Of a DNA stretch of 64,000 bases, positions 29,254-39,313 are shown piece after piece. The position numbers were made by a program, and so were the translations under genes. Source of the stretch: Clostridia bacterium (GTDB taxonomy: Bacteria; Bacillota; TC1; UBA5767); the NCBI GenBank assembly GCA_016887505.1, contig CP069393.1, forward strand, positions 1,784,001-1,848,000, read 5' to 3'. The notes beneath the pieces were generated by a model. It did no database searches, was not told the origin of the DNA, and saw only the letters and a program-made list of their open reading frames with translations. Numbering within the stretch: the first letter of the stretch is position 1; each line of letters begins with the position of its first letter.

Positions 29254-30537
29254 CTAGGCAATGCGTTCCGCACCGGACTCATCGTCCTTTTCTACAATAC
29301 GGATATCCGCTCCCACGCTGCTAAGTTTTTCAACAAGGCCGTCATAACCTCTTTTTATATGCTTGATTTCCTTGATTTCTGTAACACCTTCGGCCATCAA
29401 CCCTGCAATAACTAAAGCCGCACCAGCTCGTAAATCTGTAGCCTTCACTACTGCGCCGGTAATTCTCTCTGCCGGTTGAACCACAGCCGTATGGCCTTCA
29501 GTCGTAATATTGGCTCCCATCTTTTTCAGTTCGTCTACGTGCATAAAGCGATTCTCAAACACCGTCTCAGAAATAACACTGGTGCCCTCTGCTCTCATTA
29601 GAAGAGCCATCATTTGCGCCTGCATATCCGTTGGAAAACCCGGATAAGGCATCGTCTTAATATCCACAGCCTTCAAAAGACCATCCGATTTAATCCTTAC
29701 GCCATCTGCCTCTTCTTCAACGATTACACCGGCTTCACGTAGTTTGGCTACTACTGGCTTGAGGTGGTCAATAATGACGTTTTCAATCAGCACTTCGCCA
29801 CCAGCCGCTGCAGCCGCTGCCATGTAGGTTCCAGCTTCTATTCTGTCTGGGATGACAACATGGTTACAACCCTTCAATTCGGATACACCTGTAATCTTAA
29901 TAATGTTGGTGCCAGCACCAGATACCCTAGCTCCCATGTTGTTCAGGAAGTTGGCCAGATCAACAATCTCCGGTTCTTCCGCCACGTTCTCAAGAATAGT
30001 TTGTCCTTGGGCCAAAGCACCCGCCATCATTAGGTTTTCTGTAGCTCCAACACTAGGGAAGTCAAGATAGATTCTTGCACCCACTAGCTTATCTGCATAA
30101 GCCGAAATAGAACCGTGTTCCATCACGATTTCTGCACCCAAAGCCGCAAATCCCTTCAAATGAAGGTCAACTGGTCTAGAACCAATGGCACAACCACCTG
30201 GAAGTAGCATTTTGGCTTTACCATAACGCGCAAGAAGCGGCCCCATCAAGAGAAAACTGGCCCTCATTTCGCCTGCGTTCTCACTAGTCGCTTCCGTAGT
30301 ATTTACCAAATTGGTATTAATATTCAACTGTTTATTTCGTCTCTCAACCACAGCACCAATCGATGTCAGCATGCTACATATTGTATTCACGTCCGCCAAA
30401 TAAGGCACTTCGTGAATCTGCGAACTACCTTTTGCCAATATGGTTGCTGCTATAATTGGAAGCACAGCATTCTTTGCTCCCTCGATACTGATCTTACCGT
30501 TGAGTCTTTTTCCACCTTGAATTATAATTCTCTCCAA
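29254..30537 (-). CDS. murA: UDP-N-acetylglucosamine 1-carboxyvinyltransferase
   Basis: First committed step of peptidoglycan synthesis: adds enolpyruvate to UDP-GlcNAc. The 427 residues include [13 protein letters not shown] with the catalytic Lys near 19-23, the fosfomycin-target Cys116 in [17 protein letters not shown], and [18 protein letters not shown]. The start is read as TTG at 30537, five bases after GGAGG and giving the family's usual [13 protein letters not shown] end; the GTG four codons upstream lies within the ribosome binding site region and is less likely. Followed by mbl. Confidence 0.95.
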   Translation of the reverse strand: MERIIIQGGKRLNGKISIEGAKNAVLPIIAATILAKGSSQIHEVPYLADVNTICSMLTSIGAVVERRNKQLNINTNLVNTTEATSENAGEMRASFLLMGPLLARYGKAKMLLPGGCAIGSRPVDLHLKGFAALGAEIVMEHGSISAYADKLVGARIYLDFPSVGATENLMMAGALAQGQTILENVAEEPEIVDLANFLNNMGARVSGAGTNIIKITGVSELKGCNHVVIPDRIEAGTYMAAAAAAGGEVLIENVIIDHLKPVVAKLREAGVIVEEEADGVRIKSDGLLKAVDIKTMPYPGFPTDMQAQMMALLMRAEGTSVISETVFENRFMHVDELKKMGANITTEGHTAVVQPAERITGAVVKATDLRAGAALVIAGLMAEGVTEIKEIKHIKRGYDGLVEKLSSVGADIRIVEKDDESGAERIA

Positions 30538-30843
30538 AGCACCCTCCACACTCTTCCTAAAACTATATGCTAGCCGGCTATACCGGTGAATATCTAGATA
30601 AAACTAATACTTAATTAGTATATAACAAAAACGCTTTATCATCTACGTTAAAATCCTATAAAGCCCTACTTTTCTAGCCTTAATATGCAAGCTATGTTAC
30701 CACGATTTTATTAACTTGACAAATATTTAATCCACACATTCGTATCTGTAACAAAATAACCTATTCTTTACCAGATATTAGCACAATACCAGTCAAGCCA
30801 CAAAAAGGCCGGTGCCTTTCGGCATCGGCCACAATCCTTTTCT
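30538..30843. other. 306-nt intergenic region between argH and murA
   Basis: Holds the argH terminator at the argH side and an AT-rich stretch (about 30600-30780) where the murA promoter must lie. I see several AT-rich -10-like words but no convincing promoter pair, and no other gene. Confidence 0.6.
30801..30830 (-). terminator. Terminator of argH
   Basis: 10-bp stem GGCCGATGCC / GGCACCGGCC (one G-U pair, GAAA tetraloop) followed by TTTTTG on the minus strand, 13 nt after the argH stop. Confidence 0.92.
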
Positions 30844-32229
30844 CTATGCTCTTTTTTTATTCAGCCAAGTGCGTCCAATATCTATATGATTTGCTACAGT
30901 CGTAGGCGCTGGGCCTCCAGTAAGCACTCGTTTCTCTACGCACTCATAGATGTCTATCACTTCATAGATATCTTCCTCAAAGGCAGGTGAATAATTACGG
31001 TATTCTTCGATACTCAAGTCTTCTAAGACTCTACCTTCCTCAATGCATTTGTAAACCAACTGACCCACAATGCCATGCGCCTCACGGAACGGTACATTCT
31101 TTTTAGCAAGGTAATCGGCTACATCCGTAGCATTGGTGAAACCGCCTTTGGCTCCTTGAGCCATATTGTCCTTCTTAACTTTCATGGTCCCCAACATCGG
31201 TGTAAGCGTTAAAAGAGATTTTTTGACTGTATCCACAGTGTCAAAAAGTGCTTCCTTATCTTCTTGCATATCCTTGTTGTAGGCTAACGGTAGTGATTTT
31301 AGCATGGAGAGAGAACCCATCAAGTTACCATACACTCTACCCGTTTTACCTCGAATTAACTCCGCCACATCCGGATTCTTTTTTTGAGGCATAATGGATG
31401 ATCCGGTAGAGTAGGCATCGTCTAGCACGACAAAGGAAAACTCATCGCTAGCCCATAGAATGATTTCCTCACAAAGTCTAGAGAAATGCATCATCAAAAT
31501 ACTGGATGCAGATTCAAACTCAAGCAGATAGTCCCGATCTGATACTCCATCCAACGAGTTTAGGGTGATTTCTGCAAAATCTAGCTCTTCCCGTACCATA
31601 TCTCGGTTTAGCGGAAAAGTTGTACCTGCCAGAGCACCCGAACCGAGTGGCATCACATCGGCCCGCTTCAAGGTGTCAGAAAAACGTCCATAGTCGCGTC
31701 TAAACATCTCAAAATATGCCATCAGATGATGGGCCAGGGTAATCGGCTGAGCCTTCTGCAGATGGGTGTATCCAGGCATGACGGTTTCCAAATTTTCTTC
31801 TGCAATATTCAGGATGGTTTTCTCCAAATCTAACAGAAGGTGCAAAATACTCTTAAGCTCCTCTTTAATGAACAACTTACCATCCAAGGCCACTTGATCG
31901 TTCCGGCTACGGCCAGTATGCAGCTTCTTGCCTACATTACCAACCTTCTCTGTCAGCAAAGTCTCCACATTCATGTGAATATCCTCTGCCCCAATCTCAA
32001 ATTCTATCTTGCCTTCCTCAATCTCATGCATCAGCTCTTTCAAACCGGCAACCAGCACTTTTGCCTCTTCTTGTTCAATCACTCCCGTTTCACCTAGCAT
32101 ATGTGCATGCGCGATGGATCCCCGAATGTCCTGGGCGTAAAGTCTTGCATCAAAGGAAATAGAAGAATGGAAATCTTCCACCAACCGGTCCGTCTCCTTC
32201 TGAAAACGGCCTCCCCATAGTTTAGACAT
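30844..32229 (-). CDS. argH: Argininosuccinate lyase
   Basis: Splits argininosuccinate to arginine and fumarate, the last arginine step. The 461-residue protein has LWGGRFQKETD at the start, EDIHMNVE near 86, TGRSRNDQVALD near 110, the His of PGYTHLQKAQPITLAHH near 157, and the mobile signature loop GSSIMPQKKNPDVAELIRGK near 280 with the catalytic Ser. The ATG at 32229 has AAGGAGG six bases upstream; the frame to 32247 runs into the argG terminator and is not used. Confidence 0.97.
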   Translation of the reverse strand: MSKLWGGRFQKETDRLVEDFHSSISFDARLYAQDIRGSIAHAHMLGETGVIEQEEAKVLVAGLKELMHEIEEGKIEFEIGAEDIHMNVETLLTEKVGNVGKKLHTGRSRNDQVALDGKLFIKEELKSILHLLLDLEKTILNIAEENLETVMPGYTHLQKAQPITLAHHLMAYFEMFRRDYGRFSDTLKRADVMPLGSGALAGTTFPLNRDMVREELDFAEITLNSLDGVSDRDYLLEFESASSILMMHFSRLCEEIILWASDEFSFVVLDDAYSTGSSIMPQKKNPDVAELIRGKTGRVYGNLMGSLSMLKSLPLAYNKDMQEDKEALFDTVDTVKKSLLTLTPMLGTMKVKKDNMAQGAKGGFTNATDVADYLAKKNVPFREAHGIVGQLVYKCIEEGRVLEDLSIEEYRNYSPAFEEDIYEVIDIYECVEKRVLTGGPAPTTVANHIDIGRTWLNKKRA

Positions 32230-32246
32230 ATCATACCTCCTTGGCA

Positions 32247-32271
32247 CAAAAAGCCCCTAAGGGGCTTTTTG
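32247..32271 (-). terminator. Terminator between argG and argH
   Basis: 11-bp stem CAAAAAGCCCC / GGGGCTTTTTG with a 3-nt loop, flanked by A and T runs so it can work on either strand. It lies 31 nt after argG and ends only a few bases before the argH ribosome binding site. Confidence 0.9.
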
Positions 32272-32302
32272 TTATACTCATATTCTCAATTATACTATTC
32301 TA

Positions 32303-33514
32303 CTACTTTTGGAATTCCTTGTTTTTCTTATCTAGAATAGCTTGTACCTTAAGAGGCAGACCGAAGAGGTTGATAAACCCTTCAGAATCCTTCTGATTGT
32401 ATACCTCATCTTCATTGAAGGTAGCAAGCTCTTCACTGTAGAGAGAAAACGGTGACTTGGTTCCTGCTACGGTGCAGTTGCCCTTGTAAAGCTTGATGCG
32501 AACCGTTCCCGTTACACGTTTTTGTGTCTCATCTACAAAAGATTGCAATGCTATTCTTAAATTAGAATACCATTTTCCAAAGTAAACCAACTCCGCATAG
32601 CGCGCAGACACCAATTCCTTGTAGTGCATCGTGTCACGGTCTAAGCAAATGTATTCTAACTCTTGGTGTGCTGTATAAAGAATGCGGCCACCTGGATTCT
32701 CATAAACGCCACGAGATTTCATGCCCACCAAACGATTTTCTACGATATCGTCTATGCCAACACCATTGGCAGCACCCAGCTCATTTAGCTTAGTAAGTAG
32801 GTCCAAACCTGACATCTTCTCACCATCAATAGCAACCGGATTACCCTTTTCAAAATCGATGGTAATGTAGGTAGGTTTGTCTGGTGCTTTCTCTGGGGTA
32901 GTACAGATATGGTATAGGTCATCCTTCGGTTCATTCCAAGGATCTTCCAAATCCATTCCTTCGTGAGATAAATGCCAGATATTTCTATCCATAGAGTAAT
33001 TGTTTTCCTTGGTTACTGGAACAGGAATATTTCTTTCCTTAGCATACTCGATGGCTTCATCTCTAGACTTAATATCCCAAATACGCCATGGCGCAATAAT
33101 CTTTAGGTCTGGGTTAAGAGCCTTGATAGTCAACTCAAAACGCACTTGGTCATTGCCTTTTCCGGTGCAGCCATGGCAAATCGCCTCAGCGCCTTCTTGC
33201 TCAGCAATCTCCACCAAACGTTTTGCGATGACGGGTCTAGCAGTAGCCGTGCCCAAAAGGTATTTATGCTCATATACTGCTCCAGCTCGTAGCGTGGGCC
33301 AGATAAAGTCTTCAACATATTCTTCACGCAAATCTTCAATATAAATTTTGCTTGCTCCCGTTGCGATGGCTTTTTCTTTCAATCCTGACAGCTCTTTTCC
33401 CTGTCCTACATCACCAGCAACGGCAATCACTTCATAACCATAGTTTTCTTTGAGCCAAGAGATAATGATGGATGTATCCAATCCACCAGAATAGGCAAGT
33501 ACAACTTTTTTCAT
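32303..33514 (-). CDS. argG: Argininosuccinate synthase
   Basis: ATP-dependent joining of citrulline and aspartate. The 403 residues begin [19 protein letters not shown], the PP-loop that binds [18 protein letters not shown] near 120 and the citrulline/aspartate-binding [20 protein letters not shown] near 178-197 follow. The ATG at 33514 has AAGGAGAAAGTA upstream; twelve further in-frame codons upstream lack a site. Separated from argF by 89 nt without a clear promoter, so it may be read from the argC promoter. Confidence 0.97.
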   Translation of the reverse strand: MKKVVLAYSGGLDTSIIISWLKENYGYEVIAVAGDVGQGKELSGLKEKAIATGASKIYIEDLREEYVEDFIWPTLRAGAVYEHKYLLGTATARPVIAKRLVEIAEQEGAEAICHGCTGKGNDQVRFELTIKALNPDLKIIAPWRIWDIKSRDEAIEYAKERNIPVPVTKENNYSMDRNIWHLSHEGMDLEDPWNEPKDDLYHICTTPEKAPDKPTYITIDFEKGNPVAIDGEKMSGLDLLTKLNELGAANGVGIDDIVENRLVGMKSRGVYENPGGRILYTAHQELEYICLDRDTMHYKELVSARYAELVYFGKWYSNLRIALQSFVDETQKRVTGTVRIKLYKGNCTVAGTKSPFSLYSEELATFNEDEVYNQKDSEGFINLFGLPLKVQAILDKKNKEFQK

Positions 33515-33603
33515 TACTTTCTCCTTCTTTTTTCTTTGAATATTTCTCAACTTGCTTCCGCTACCTATAGTCTACAGACTTCTTAGCAGATGGCAAGAGT
33601 TTT

Positions 33604-34554
33604 CTACATTAGCGCTGCTAGAACTGCTTTCTGAGCATGCATGCGATTTTCTGCTTCATCAAAAATCACCGAATGAGGACCCTCTAGAACTGAATCAGTC
33701 ACTTCTTCGCCACGGTGAGCAGGCAAGCAATGCATCACGATAACATCTTTAGCTGCCTTTTTCAATAATTCATCATTGATTTGGTAACTAGAAAGTGCCG
33801 CCATTCGCTCTTTTGCTTCTTCCTCTTGTCCCATGGAAGCCCATACGTCTGCATACATTACATCCGCATCTTTGGATGCCAGTTCAATATCCGGGGTAAT
33901 CAAAACACTACCTCCGGTTTTTTCGGCCACTTCCTTAGCCTGGTTTACAAAAGTTTCTTCCGGGCTATAACCAGATGGGGAGGCTATAACTACATCCATG
34001 CCCATCTTAGCTCCACCTACCATCAAGGAATGGGCCATATTATTGCCATCGCCGATATAGGTCATCTTCACACCCTTCAAATTCATACCCTTATGCTCGC
34101 GAATGGTCATTAGATCTGCCATTACTTGGCAAGGGTGCAGGCTGTCCGTTAGACCATTGATTACTGGTATATCAGCGAACTGGGCCAACTCTTCCACATC
34201 AGAATGTTTGTAGGTACGAATCATAATGCCATCGATAAATCTAGAAAGCACACGTGCCGTATCTTTAATCGGTTCTCCACGGCCCATCTGTAAATCATTG
34301 GCCGATAAAAACATCGGGTATCCACCCAGTTGCACCATACCGGCTTCAAAAGAAACACGAGTACGTGTTGAACTTTTCTGAAAAATCATTCCTAGGGTTT
34401 TTCCTTCTAATAGCTTATGGGGTTTTCCTTCTTTATGCATCTTCTTTAGCCAGTCACCTAAATCCAGCAGATACCCTAGTTCCTCTGGAGTGTAGTCATA
34501 TAGCGCTAGAAAGTCACGGCCATTCAAGGCACTTGCAAAATCAGTTATACTCAT
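33604..34554 (-). CDS. argF: Ornithine carbamoyltransferase
   Basis: Makes citrulline from ornithine and carbamoyl phosphate. The 316 residues contain the carbamoyl-phosphate loop KSSTRTRVSFEAGM near 53, the HPCQ motif in SLHPCQVMADLMT near 135, and the ornithine-binding HCLPAHRGEEVT near 268. AGGAGGAAGATA precedes the chosen ATG at 34554; the longer frame to 34590 overlaps argD and has no such site. Fifth gene of argCJBDF. Confidence 0.97.
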   Translation of the reverse strand: MSITDFASALNGRDFLALYDYTPEELGYLLDLGDWLKKMHKEGKPHKLLEGKTLGMIFQKSSTRTRVSFEAGMVQLGGYPMFLSANDLQMGRGEPIKDTARVLSRFIDGIMIRTYKHSDVEELAQFADIPVINGLTDSLHPCQVMADLMTIREHKGMNLKGVKMTYIGDGNNMAHSLMVGGAKMGMDVVIASPSGYSPEETFVNQAKEVAEKTGGSVLITPDIELASKDADVMYADVWASMGQEEEAKERMAALSSYQINDELLKKAAKDVIVMHCLPAHRGEEVTDSVLEGPHSVIFDEAENRMHAQKAVLAALM

Positions 34555-34570
34555 TATCTTCCTCCTACTC

Positions 34571-35761
34571 TTATATTCGGGAGAGCACATCAGCTAGTTT
34601 CTGCATACCCTCGTCAATCTCTTGCTTCGTTATATTCAGTGCCGGCAAAAACCGTAGTGCTGTCGTGCCTGCCGTTGCCAATAGCAAGCCTTCCTGAAAG
34701 CAAGCCTGCATGACAGGTTTGGCATCCTGTCCCAGTTCAATCGCCAGCATCAATCCTTTTCCACGCACACCCTTAATAAAGGAATATTCATCCACCAGCT
34801 TGTTCAATTGGTCTCTAAAATAGTCTGCTGTTGCATTCATCTGTTCCATAAATCCGTCTTCTAGGATGGTTTGCATGACCGCCAGTCCAGCTGCACTAGC
34901 TAGTGGGTTTCCTCCGAATGTCGATCCATGATCTCCAGGAGACATGGACTTCGCTACCTCATCCTTTGCTAGAAAAGCCCCAATGGGAACTCCACCACCT
35001 AACGCTTTGGCCAAGGTCATAATATCTACTTCAATACCCAGATTCTGGTGGCCAAACAAGCTGCCTGTTCTTCCAAGCCCTGTTTGCACCTCGTCAGCAA
35101 TAAGTAAAATATCCTTTTTCTTACAGTAATCGGCTATTTCACAAGCCACCTGCTTATCTAGCGGAAATACACCGCCTTCTCCTTGAATCGGTTCAAAAAT
35201 GACGGCACATACGCTATCATCCACCTTCTTTTTAAATGCAGCTACATCATTTAAGGGAACGTAGTCGAATCCTTCAATCAAGGGTAGAAAATCTTTATGA
35301 AAATGGTCTTGACCGGTAGCAGTAAGTGTCGCTATGGTCCGACCATGAAACGATTTTTCCATTGTAAGAATCTTATGCCGTCCTTCGCCATATTTTTGAG
35401 CTGAATACTTACGAGCCAGCTTGATGGCACCTTCATTGGCCTCGGCTCCAGAATTACAAAAAAACACTTTGTCCAGACAACTATTCTGACATAGAAGAGC
35501 AGCCAACTGATTTTGCGGTTCTATCCAATAATAGTTTGAGCAGTGTAGCAGCGTCTCGGCCTGTTTTGTTATGGCTTTCGTAAGTACCGGGTTGGCATGT
35601 CCCAACAGGGTTACAGCGATCCCCCCTAAAAAATCTATATACTCTTTTCCATCAGCATCATACAACTTAGAACCCTGGCCCCGTACCATTGCTGCAGGAA
35701 ATCGGCCGTAGGTATTCATCACATATTGTTCACCCATTTGTTTAATACTTTGGTTGCTCAT
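34571..35761 (-). CDS. argD: Acetylornithine aminotransferase
   Basis: PLP class III transaminase making N-acetylornithine from the semialdehyde and glutamate. The 396 residues include FCNSGAEANEGAIKLARKY near 97, GRTIATLTATGQ, and LLIADEVQTGLGRTG with the PLP Asp near 220; the Schiff-base Lys is in TLAKALGGGVPIGAF near 250. The carboxyl end RFLPALNITKQEIDEG is typical. It lies between argB (9-nt gap) and argF. Confidence 0.96.
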   Translation of the reverse strand: MSNQSIKQMGEQYVMNTYGRFPAAMVRGQGSKLYDADGKEYIDFLGGIAVTLLGHANPVLTKAITKQAETLLHCSNYYWIEPQNQLAALLCQNSCLDKVFFCNSGAEANEGAIKLARKYSAQKYGEGRHKILTMEKSFHGRTIATLTATGQDHFHKDFLPLIEGFDYVPLNDVAAFKKKVDDSVCAVIFEPIQGEGGVFPLDKQVACEIADYCKKKDILLIADEVQTGLGRTGSLFGHQNLGIEVDIMTLAKALGGGVPIGAFLAKDEVAKSMSPGDHGSTFGGNPLASAAGLAVMQTILEDGFMEQMNATADYFRDQLNKLVDEYSFIKGVRGKGLMLAIELGQDAKPVMQACFQEGLLLATAGTTALRFLPALNITKQEIDEGMQKLADVLSRI

Positions 35762-35770
35762 TTTCTCCCC

Positions 35771-36658
35771 CTATTTCACGATCATGGTTCCAATACCAGA
35801 GGTGGTAAAGATTTCCAACAAAATGGAATGTGGTATACGTCCATCAATAATATGTACTCTTCCTACTCCATTTTCAATCGCTTCAACACAACATTCCACT
35901 TTGGGAATCATCCCGCCATTGATAACGCCTTCTTCTATCAAAGAGTCTACTTCGTTCACATTGAGTGAAGAATAAAATTTCTTTTCATCTCCACGATCGT
36001 CATAAATACCTTCTGTATCCGTTAAAAGAACAAACTTATCTGCAGATAGTGCCTCCGCAACTTTACCAGCTACGTAATCTGCATTAATATTGTAGGTCTC
36101 ATTTTCTTTGCTGATGCCAATGGGCGCAATGACCGGAACGTAGCCCTGTGCAATAATCTCACGGATGACAGAAGCCTTAATCGATTCCACTTCGCCTACA
36201 AAGCCAAGATCAATTTCGCTTTGGTTTCCATCCATATCTTTTTCATAATATTTTTTCTTTTTGGCCGTAATCAAGCCACCATCTTTACCAGAAAGCCCCA
36301 TGGCCCTGCCGCCGTTTTGTTGGATTCCTGAAACAATTTCCTTATTTACCTTGCCGACAAGAACCATTTCCACGATTTCCATCACTTCTTCATCTGTTAC
36401 CCGTAGGCCATTGATGAATTTACTTACTTTGTTAACCCTCTTAAGCATCGTGTTGATTTCAGGACCGCCACCATGTATCACCACAGGATTCATCCCCACA
36501 TATTTCATCAATACGATATCCTGCATTACAGCATCTTTGAGTTCCTTATTAATCATGGCGTTACCGCCGTATTTAATAACCACAGTCTTTCCGTGGAATT
36601 TCTTAATATAGGGTAAGGCTTCCACCAAGATGGCGGCCTTTTCTTTGGCTTTATACAT
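35771..36658 (-). CDS. argB: Acetylglutamate kinase
   Basis: Phosphorylates N-acetylglutamate; usually the arginine feedback target in organisms with a cyclic pathway. The 295-residue protein shows TVVIKYGGNAM near 27 (ATP Lys), VVIHGGGPEIN near 63, NADYVAGKVAEAL and LLTDTEGIYDD. The amino-terminal helix (AKEKAAILVEALPYIKKFHG) that carries arginine sensitivity in other AGKs is present, which suggests inhibition by arginine. The ATG at 36658 follows GGAGAAGAA; the longer frame begins with TTG in a region without a site. Confidence 0.96.
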   Translation of the reverse strand: MYKAKEKAAILVEALPYIKKFHGKTVVIKYGGNAMINKELKDAVMQDIVLMKYVGMNPVVIHGGGPEINTMLKRVNKVSKFINGLRVTDEEVMEIVEMVLVGKVNKEIVSGIQQNGGRAMGLSGKDGGLITAKKKKYYEKDMDGNQSEIDLGFVGEVESIKASVIREIIAQGYVPVIAPIGISKENETYNINADYVAGKVAEALSADKFVLLTDTEGIYDDRGDEKKFYSSLNVNEVDSLIEEGVINGGMIPKVECCVEAIENGVGRVHIIDGRIPHSILLEIFTTSGIGTMIVK

Positions 36659-36768
36659 TTCTTCTCCATTCCGCCTCATACTTATCAGCGTATGTATCTC
36701 GAAAAACTCAAGTAGATAGTCTACCACTTTTTTCAAGCGTTTCCCAAAACACTTCCAGTTTATTTGCC

Positions 36769-38013
36769 TTAACTTCTGTAGTCAGCATTGATGCGAACAT
36801 AATCATACGAAAAATCACAACACCAAGCAGTTGCCTGCGCCTTTCCTTCTCGCAAAGAAACATTAAAAATTATCTCTTTCTCCTTCAAAATAGAAGATGC
36901 CTCTTGCTCAGAAAAATCGATACCAGCTCCATTTTTCGCCACCATAATTTCTCCAGCAACAGAAGCCATTGAAATATCTACACCATATGGGTCAAACTGA
37001 ACGCCACTATATCCAGCTGCACACAGCACCCGACCCCAGTTGGCATCTTCCCCAAAGACTGCGGTTTTGACTAAGTTGGATCCACAAATGCTTTTGGCAA
37101 TCGTTCTTGCATCTGTCTCGGTTGCAGCACCACTAACCTCAACTGTCACCAATTTGGTAGCTCCTTCCCCATCCTTTGCTATGGACACAGCAAGATAACG
37201 GCATACCTGATAGAGCGCTTGATAAAAATCCGCATACGCTGGGTCTGATTCTGATCGAATAATCTGATTATCTGCCATGCCATTGGCTAGGCAGAATAAA
37301 CTATCATTGGTAGACGTATCCCCGTCTACAGTTATCATGTTGAATGTCTTATCGGCTACTTCTTTCAACATTTTTTGCAAACATCCTGCTTCAATATTAG
37401 CATCTGTCGTCACAAAGCCCAGCATAGTTGCCATATTGGGATGAATCATACCCGAGCCTTTGCTCATCCCACCAAGAGTTACTTGTTTTCCATCTATCGT
37501 CAATTGCAGGGCAATCTCTTTTTTCATGGTATCAGTAGTCATGATAGCTTGTGCAGCATCACTACCGCCCTCATCGCTTAGACCGGCAACCGCTTTCTTG
37601 ATTCCCACTTCAATTTTTTCCATAGGAAGCTGATAGCCTATTACCCCAGTAGACGAAACCATCACCAATTTGGAATCGATCCCTAGCTCGCGTCCTGCCA
37701 GTTCTGCCGTTTTAACGGCATTTTTATATCCTTCTTCACCAGTACAAGCATTGGCATTGCCTGCATTCACCACCACAGCTTGGGCCCTACCTGACGTAAG
37801 CATTTCCCGGCCATACAGTACTGGTGCTGCAGCCACAACGTTCTTGGTAAAAACCGCAGCCAGGCTACATGGACAATCTGAATAAACTATGGCCATATCT
37901 GTTTTTACCTTTTTTAATCCGCAATGTACGCCAGATGCTTTAAAGCCAATCGGGCTGGTTACGCTGCCGGAAGGAATACTATTACATTCTATATTCTCTA
38001 CATTATCTTTCAT
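36769..38013 (-). CDS. argJ: Bifunctional ornithine acetyltransferase / N-acetylglutamate synthase
   Basis: Recycles the acetyl group from N-acetylornithine to glutamate, making the pathway cyclic. The 414-residue precursor cleaves itself before Thr196 in HPNMATMLGF, yielding alpha and beta chains. Other family segments are VVNAGNANACTG near 81 and the oxyanion-hole Thr pair in VSSTGVIG near 119. No separate argA or argE appears in this cluster, in keeping with ArgJ supplying both functions. Whether it also uses acetyl-CoA cannot be told from sequence. It begins 15 nt after argC. Confidence 0.96.
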   Translation of the reverse strand: MKDNVENIECNSIPSGSVTSPIGFKASGVHCGLKKVKTDMAIVYSDCPCSLAAVFTKNVVAAAPVLYGREMLTSGRAQAVVVNAGNANACTGEEGYKNAVKTAELAGRELGIDSKLVMVSSTGVIGYQLPMEKIEVGIKKAVAGLSDEGGSDAAQAIMTTDTMKKEIALQLTIDGKQVTLGGMSKGSGMIHPNMATMLGFVTTDANIEAGCLQKMLKEVADKTFNMITVDGDTSTNDSLFCLANGMADNQIIRSESDPAYADFYQALYQVCRYLAVSIAKDGEGATKLVTVEVSGAATETDARTIAKSICGSNLVKTAVFGEDANWGRVLCAAGYSGVQFDPYGVDISMASVAGEIMVAKNGAGIDFSEQEASSILKEKEIIFNVSLREGKAQATAWCCDFSYDYVRINADYRS

Positions 38014-38028
38014 TTTACACCCTCTTTT

Positions 38029-39069
38029 CTAGGGGAACATGGGCGCCATCGTTAGCCCCATGGTCTCTTCTAAACCAAATAATAGGTTCATGTTTTGGAC
38101 AGCTTGTCCTGATGCACCTTTAACCAAGTTGTCTATTGCCGAAACTACAATTACTCTTCCTGTCCTGTCATCCTTCTGAATCTGGATGTGGCATTGGTTA
38201 GAGCCATATACCCATTTAGTATTGGGAAAGGTTCCCTCGCGTAGCACTTGTACAAAAGGTTCCGACTGATAGCTTTCACGATAGGCTTCTTGCAATTTTT
38301 CCTGACTGATATCTTCTGCCAAATTGGCCACCATGGTACTCAAGATTCCTCTGGTCATAGTCACCAAATGTGGTGTGAAATTGACCATTACATCCTGCCC
38401 TGCTACTTTGCTCAGCTGTTCCTCAATTTCAGGTGTATGCCTGTGCGTTGCGATACCATAAGCCTTAATTGAATCATTCACCTCGCAGAAATGTGAACCA
38501 AGCGCCAATTTACGCCCTGAACCTGAGGTACCTGACTTGGAATCAATGATGACGCTCTTAGGATCAATCCACCCACGTCTTAGTATCGGTGATAGACCCA
38601 AGATCACACTAGTGGGATAGCAACCAGGGTTACCCACGATCTTCGTTCCGGGTATGTCTTTCCGATTAATCTCTGGCAAACAATAGCGAGCCTTTCCCAA
38701 GATATCTTCTCCGGTATGCTCTACTTTATACCACTTCTCGTATACATCTTTTTCCCTAAAGCGAAAGTCCGCTCCCAAATCAATAACGGGTTTCCCCTGT
38801 AATAGCCCTTCACGAGCAACCGGGACAGCATGGCCGTGTGGCAATGCAAGGAAAACTACATCTGCTTTATCAAAAATTTTCTTAGGGTCTCCCGTTTCTA
38901 GCACGTCTTCCATTATGCCGGTTTTGTCTGGATATATATGATGAAACGCTTCACCTGCATGACTATGTGATGACATACCCACAATCTTTGCCTCTGGATG
39001 AGCACTCAATATTCTAACTAATTCAACACCGGTATAACCAGTGGCTCCAATAATTCCTACCTTAATCAT
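38029..39069 (-). CDS. argC: N-acetyl-gamma-glutamyl-phosphate reductase
   Basis: NADPH-dependent reduction of acetylglutamyl phosphate to the semialdehyde. The 346 residues have the Rossmann start KVGIIGATGYTGVELVR, the active Cys150 in IVGNPGCYPTSVILGL and HRHTPEIEEQL near 210. The ATG at 39069 follows GGAGGAACAGT, 24 nt from a strong inverted repeat that may be the arginine operator. It is the first gene of the arginine cluster. Confidence 0.97.
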   Translation of the reverse strand: MIKVGIIGATGYTGVELVRILSAHPEAKIVGMSSHSHAGEAFHHIYPDKTGIMEDVLETGDPKKIFDKADVVFLALPHGHAVPVAREGLLQGKPVIDLGADFRFREKDVYEKWYKVEHTGEDILGKARYCLPEINRKDIPGTKIVGNPGCYPTSVILGLSPILRRGWIDPKSVIIDSKSGTSGSGRKLALGSHFCEVNDSIKAYGIATHRHTPEIEEQLSKVAGQDVMVNFTPHLVTMTRGILSTMVANLAEDISQEKLQEAYRESYQSEPFVQVLREGTFPNTKWVYGSNQCHIQIQKDDRTGRVIVVSAIDNLVKGASGQAVQNMNLLFGLEETMGLTMAPMFP

Positions 39070-39092
39070 ACTGTTCCTCCATTCTGAACATT

Positions 39093-39122
39093 TATAATTA
39101 TACATTCATATGTATAATAATA
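39093..39122. promoter_or_regulatory. Candidate ArgR operator upstream of argC
   Basis: Inverted repeat with 13-nt arms (TATTATTATACAT and ATGTATAATTATA, 12 of 13 pairs) and a 4-nt centre, AT-rich and placed over the likely argC core promoter. ArgR/AhrC boxes are AT-rich palindromes of this kind; the argR gene is not in the window. Confidence 0.5.
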
Positions 39123-39263
39123 CAATATCTTTTTTATACTTTTTTTGATTTCTATATCTCGACAATTAGAGCCTTCCATTTCAATACTTCTTAGCCCTTA
39201 ATCACTAGTTCTACGCTTTCTTGCGAGTCTTTTTATTTTTAAAGCAACGTTACCCTATAAATG

Positions 39264-39312
39264 GAAAGACATGGTTATTCAACTATATTCGCGTCGAATA
39301 GCCATGCCTTTC
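39264..39312. terminator. Long hairpin after the DUF1576 operon
   Basis: 17-bp arms (GAAAGACATGGTTATTC and GAATAGCCATGCCTTTC, two wobble pairs) with a 15-nt loop, 2 nt after the stop of the small gene. No T tract follows directly on the minus strand, so termination is uncertain. Confidence 0.5.
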
Positions 39313-39313
39313 G

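Noticed and set aside
34571-34590. Longer starts for argF, and likewise for argB, argC, argG, argH, walJ and femX
   Set aside because: They overlap neighbouring genes or terminators and lack a ribosome binding site, whereas the internal ATGs have AGGAGG-type sites and family-typical amino ends.
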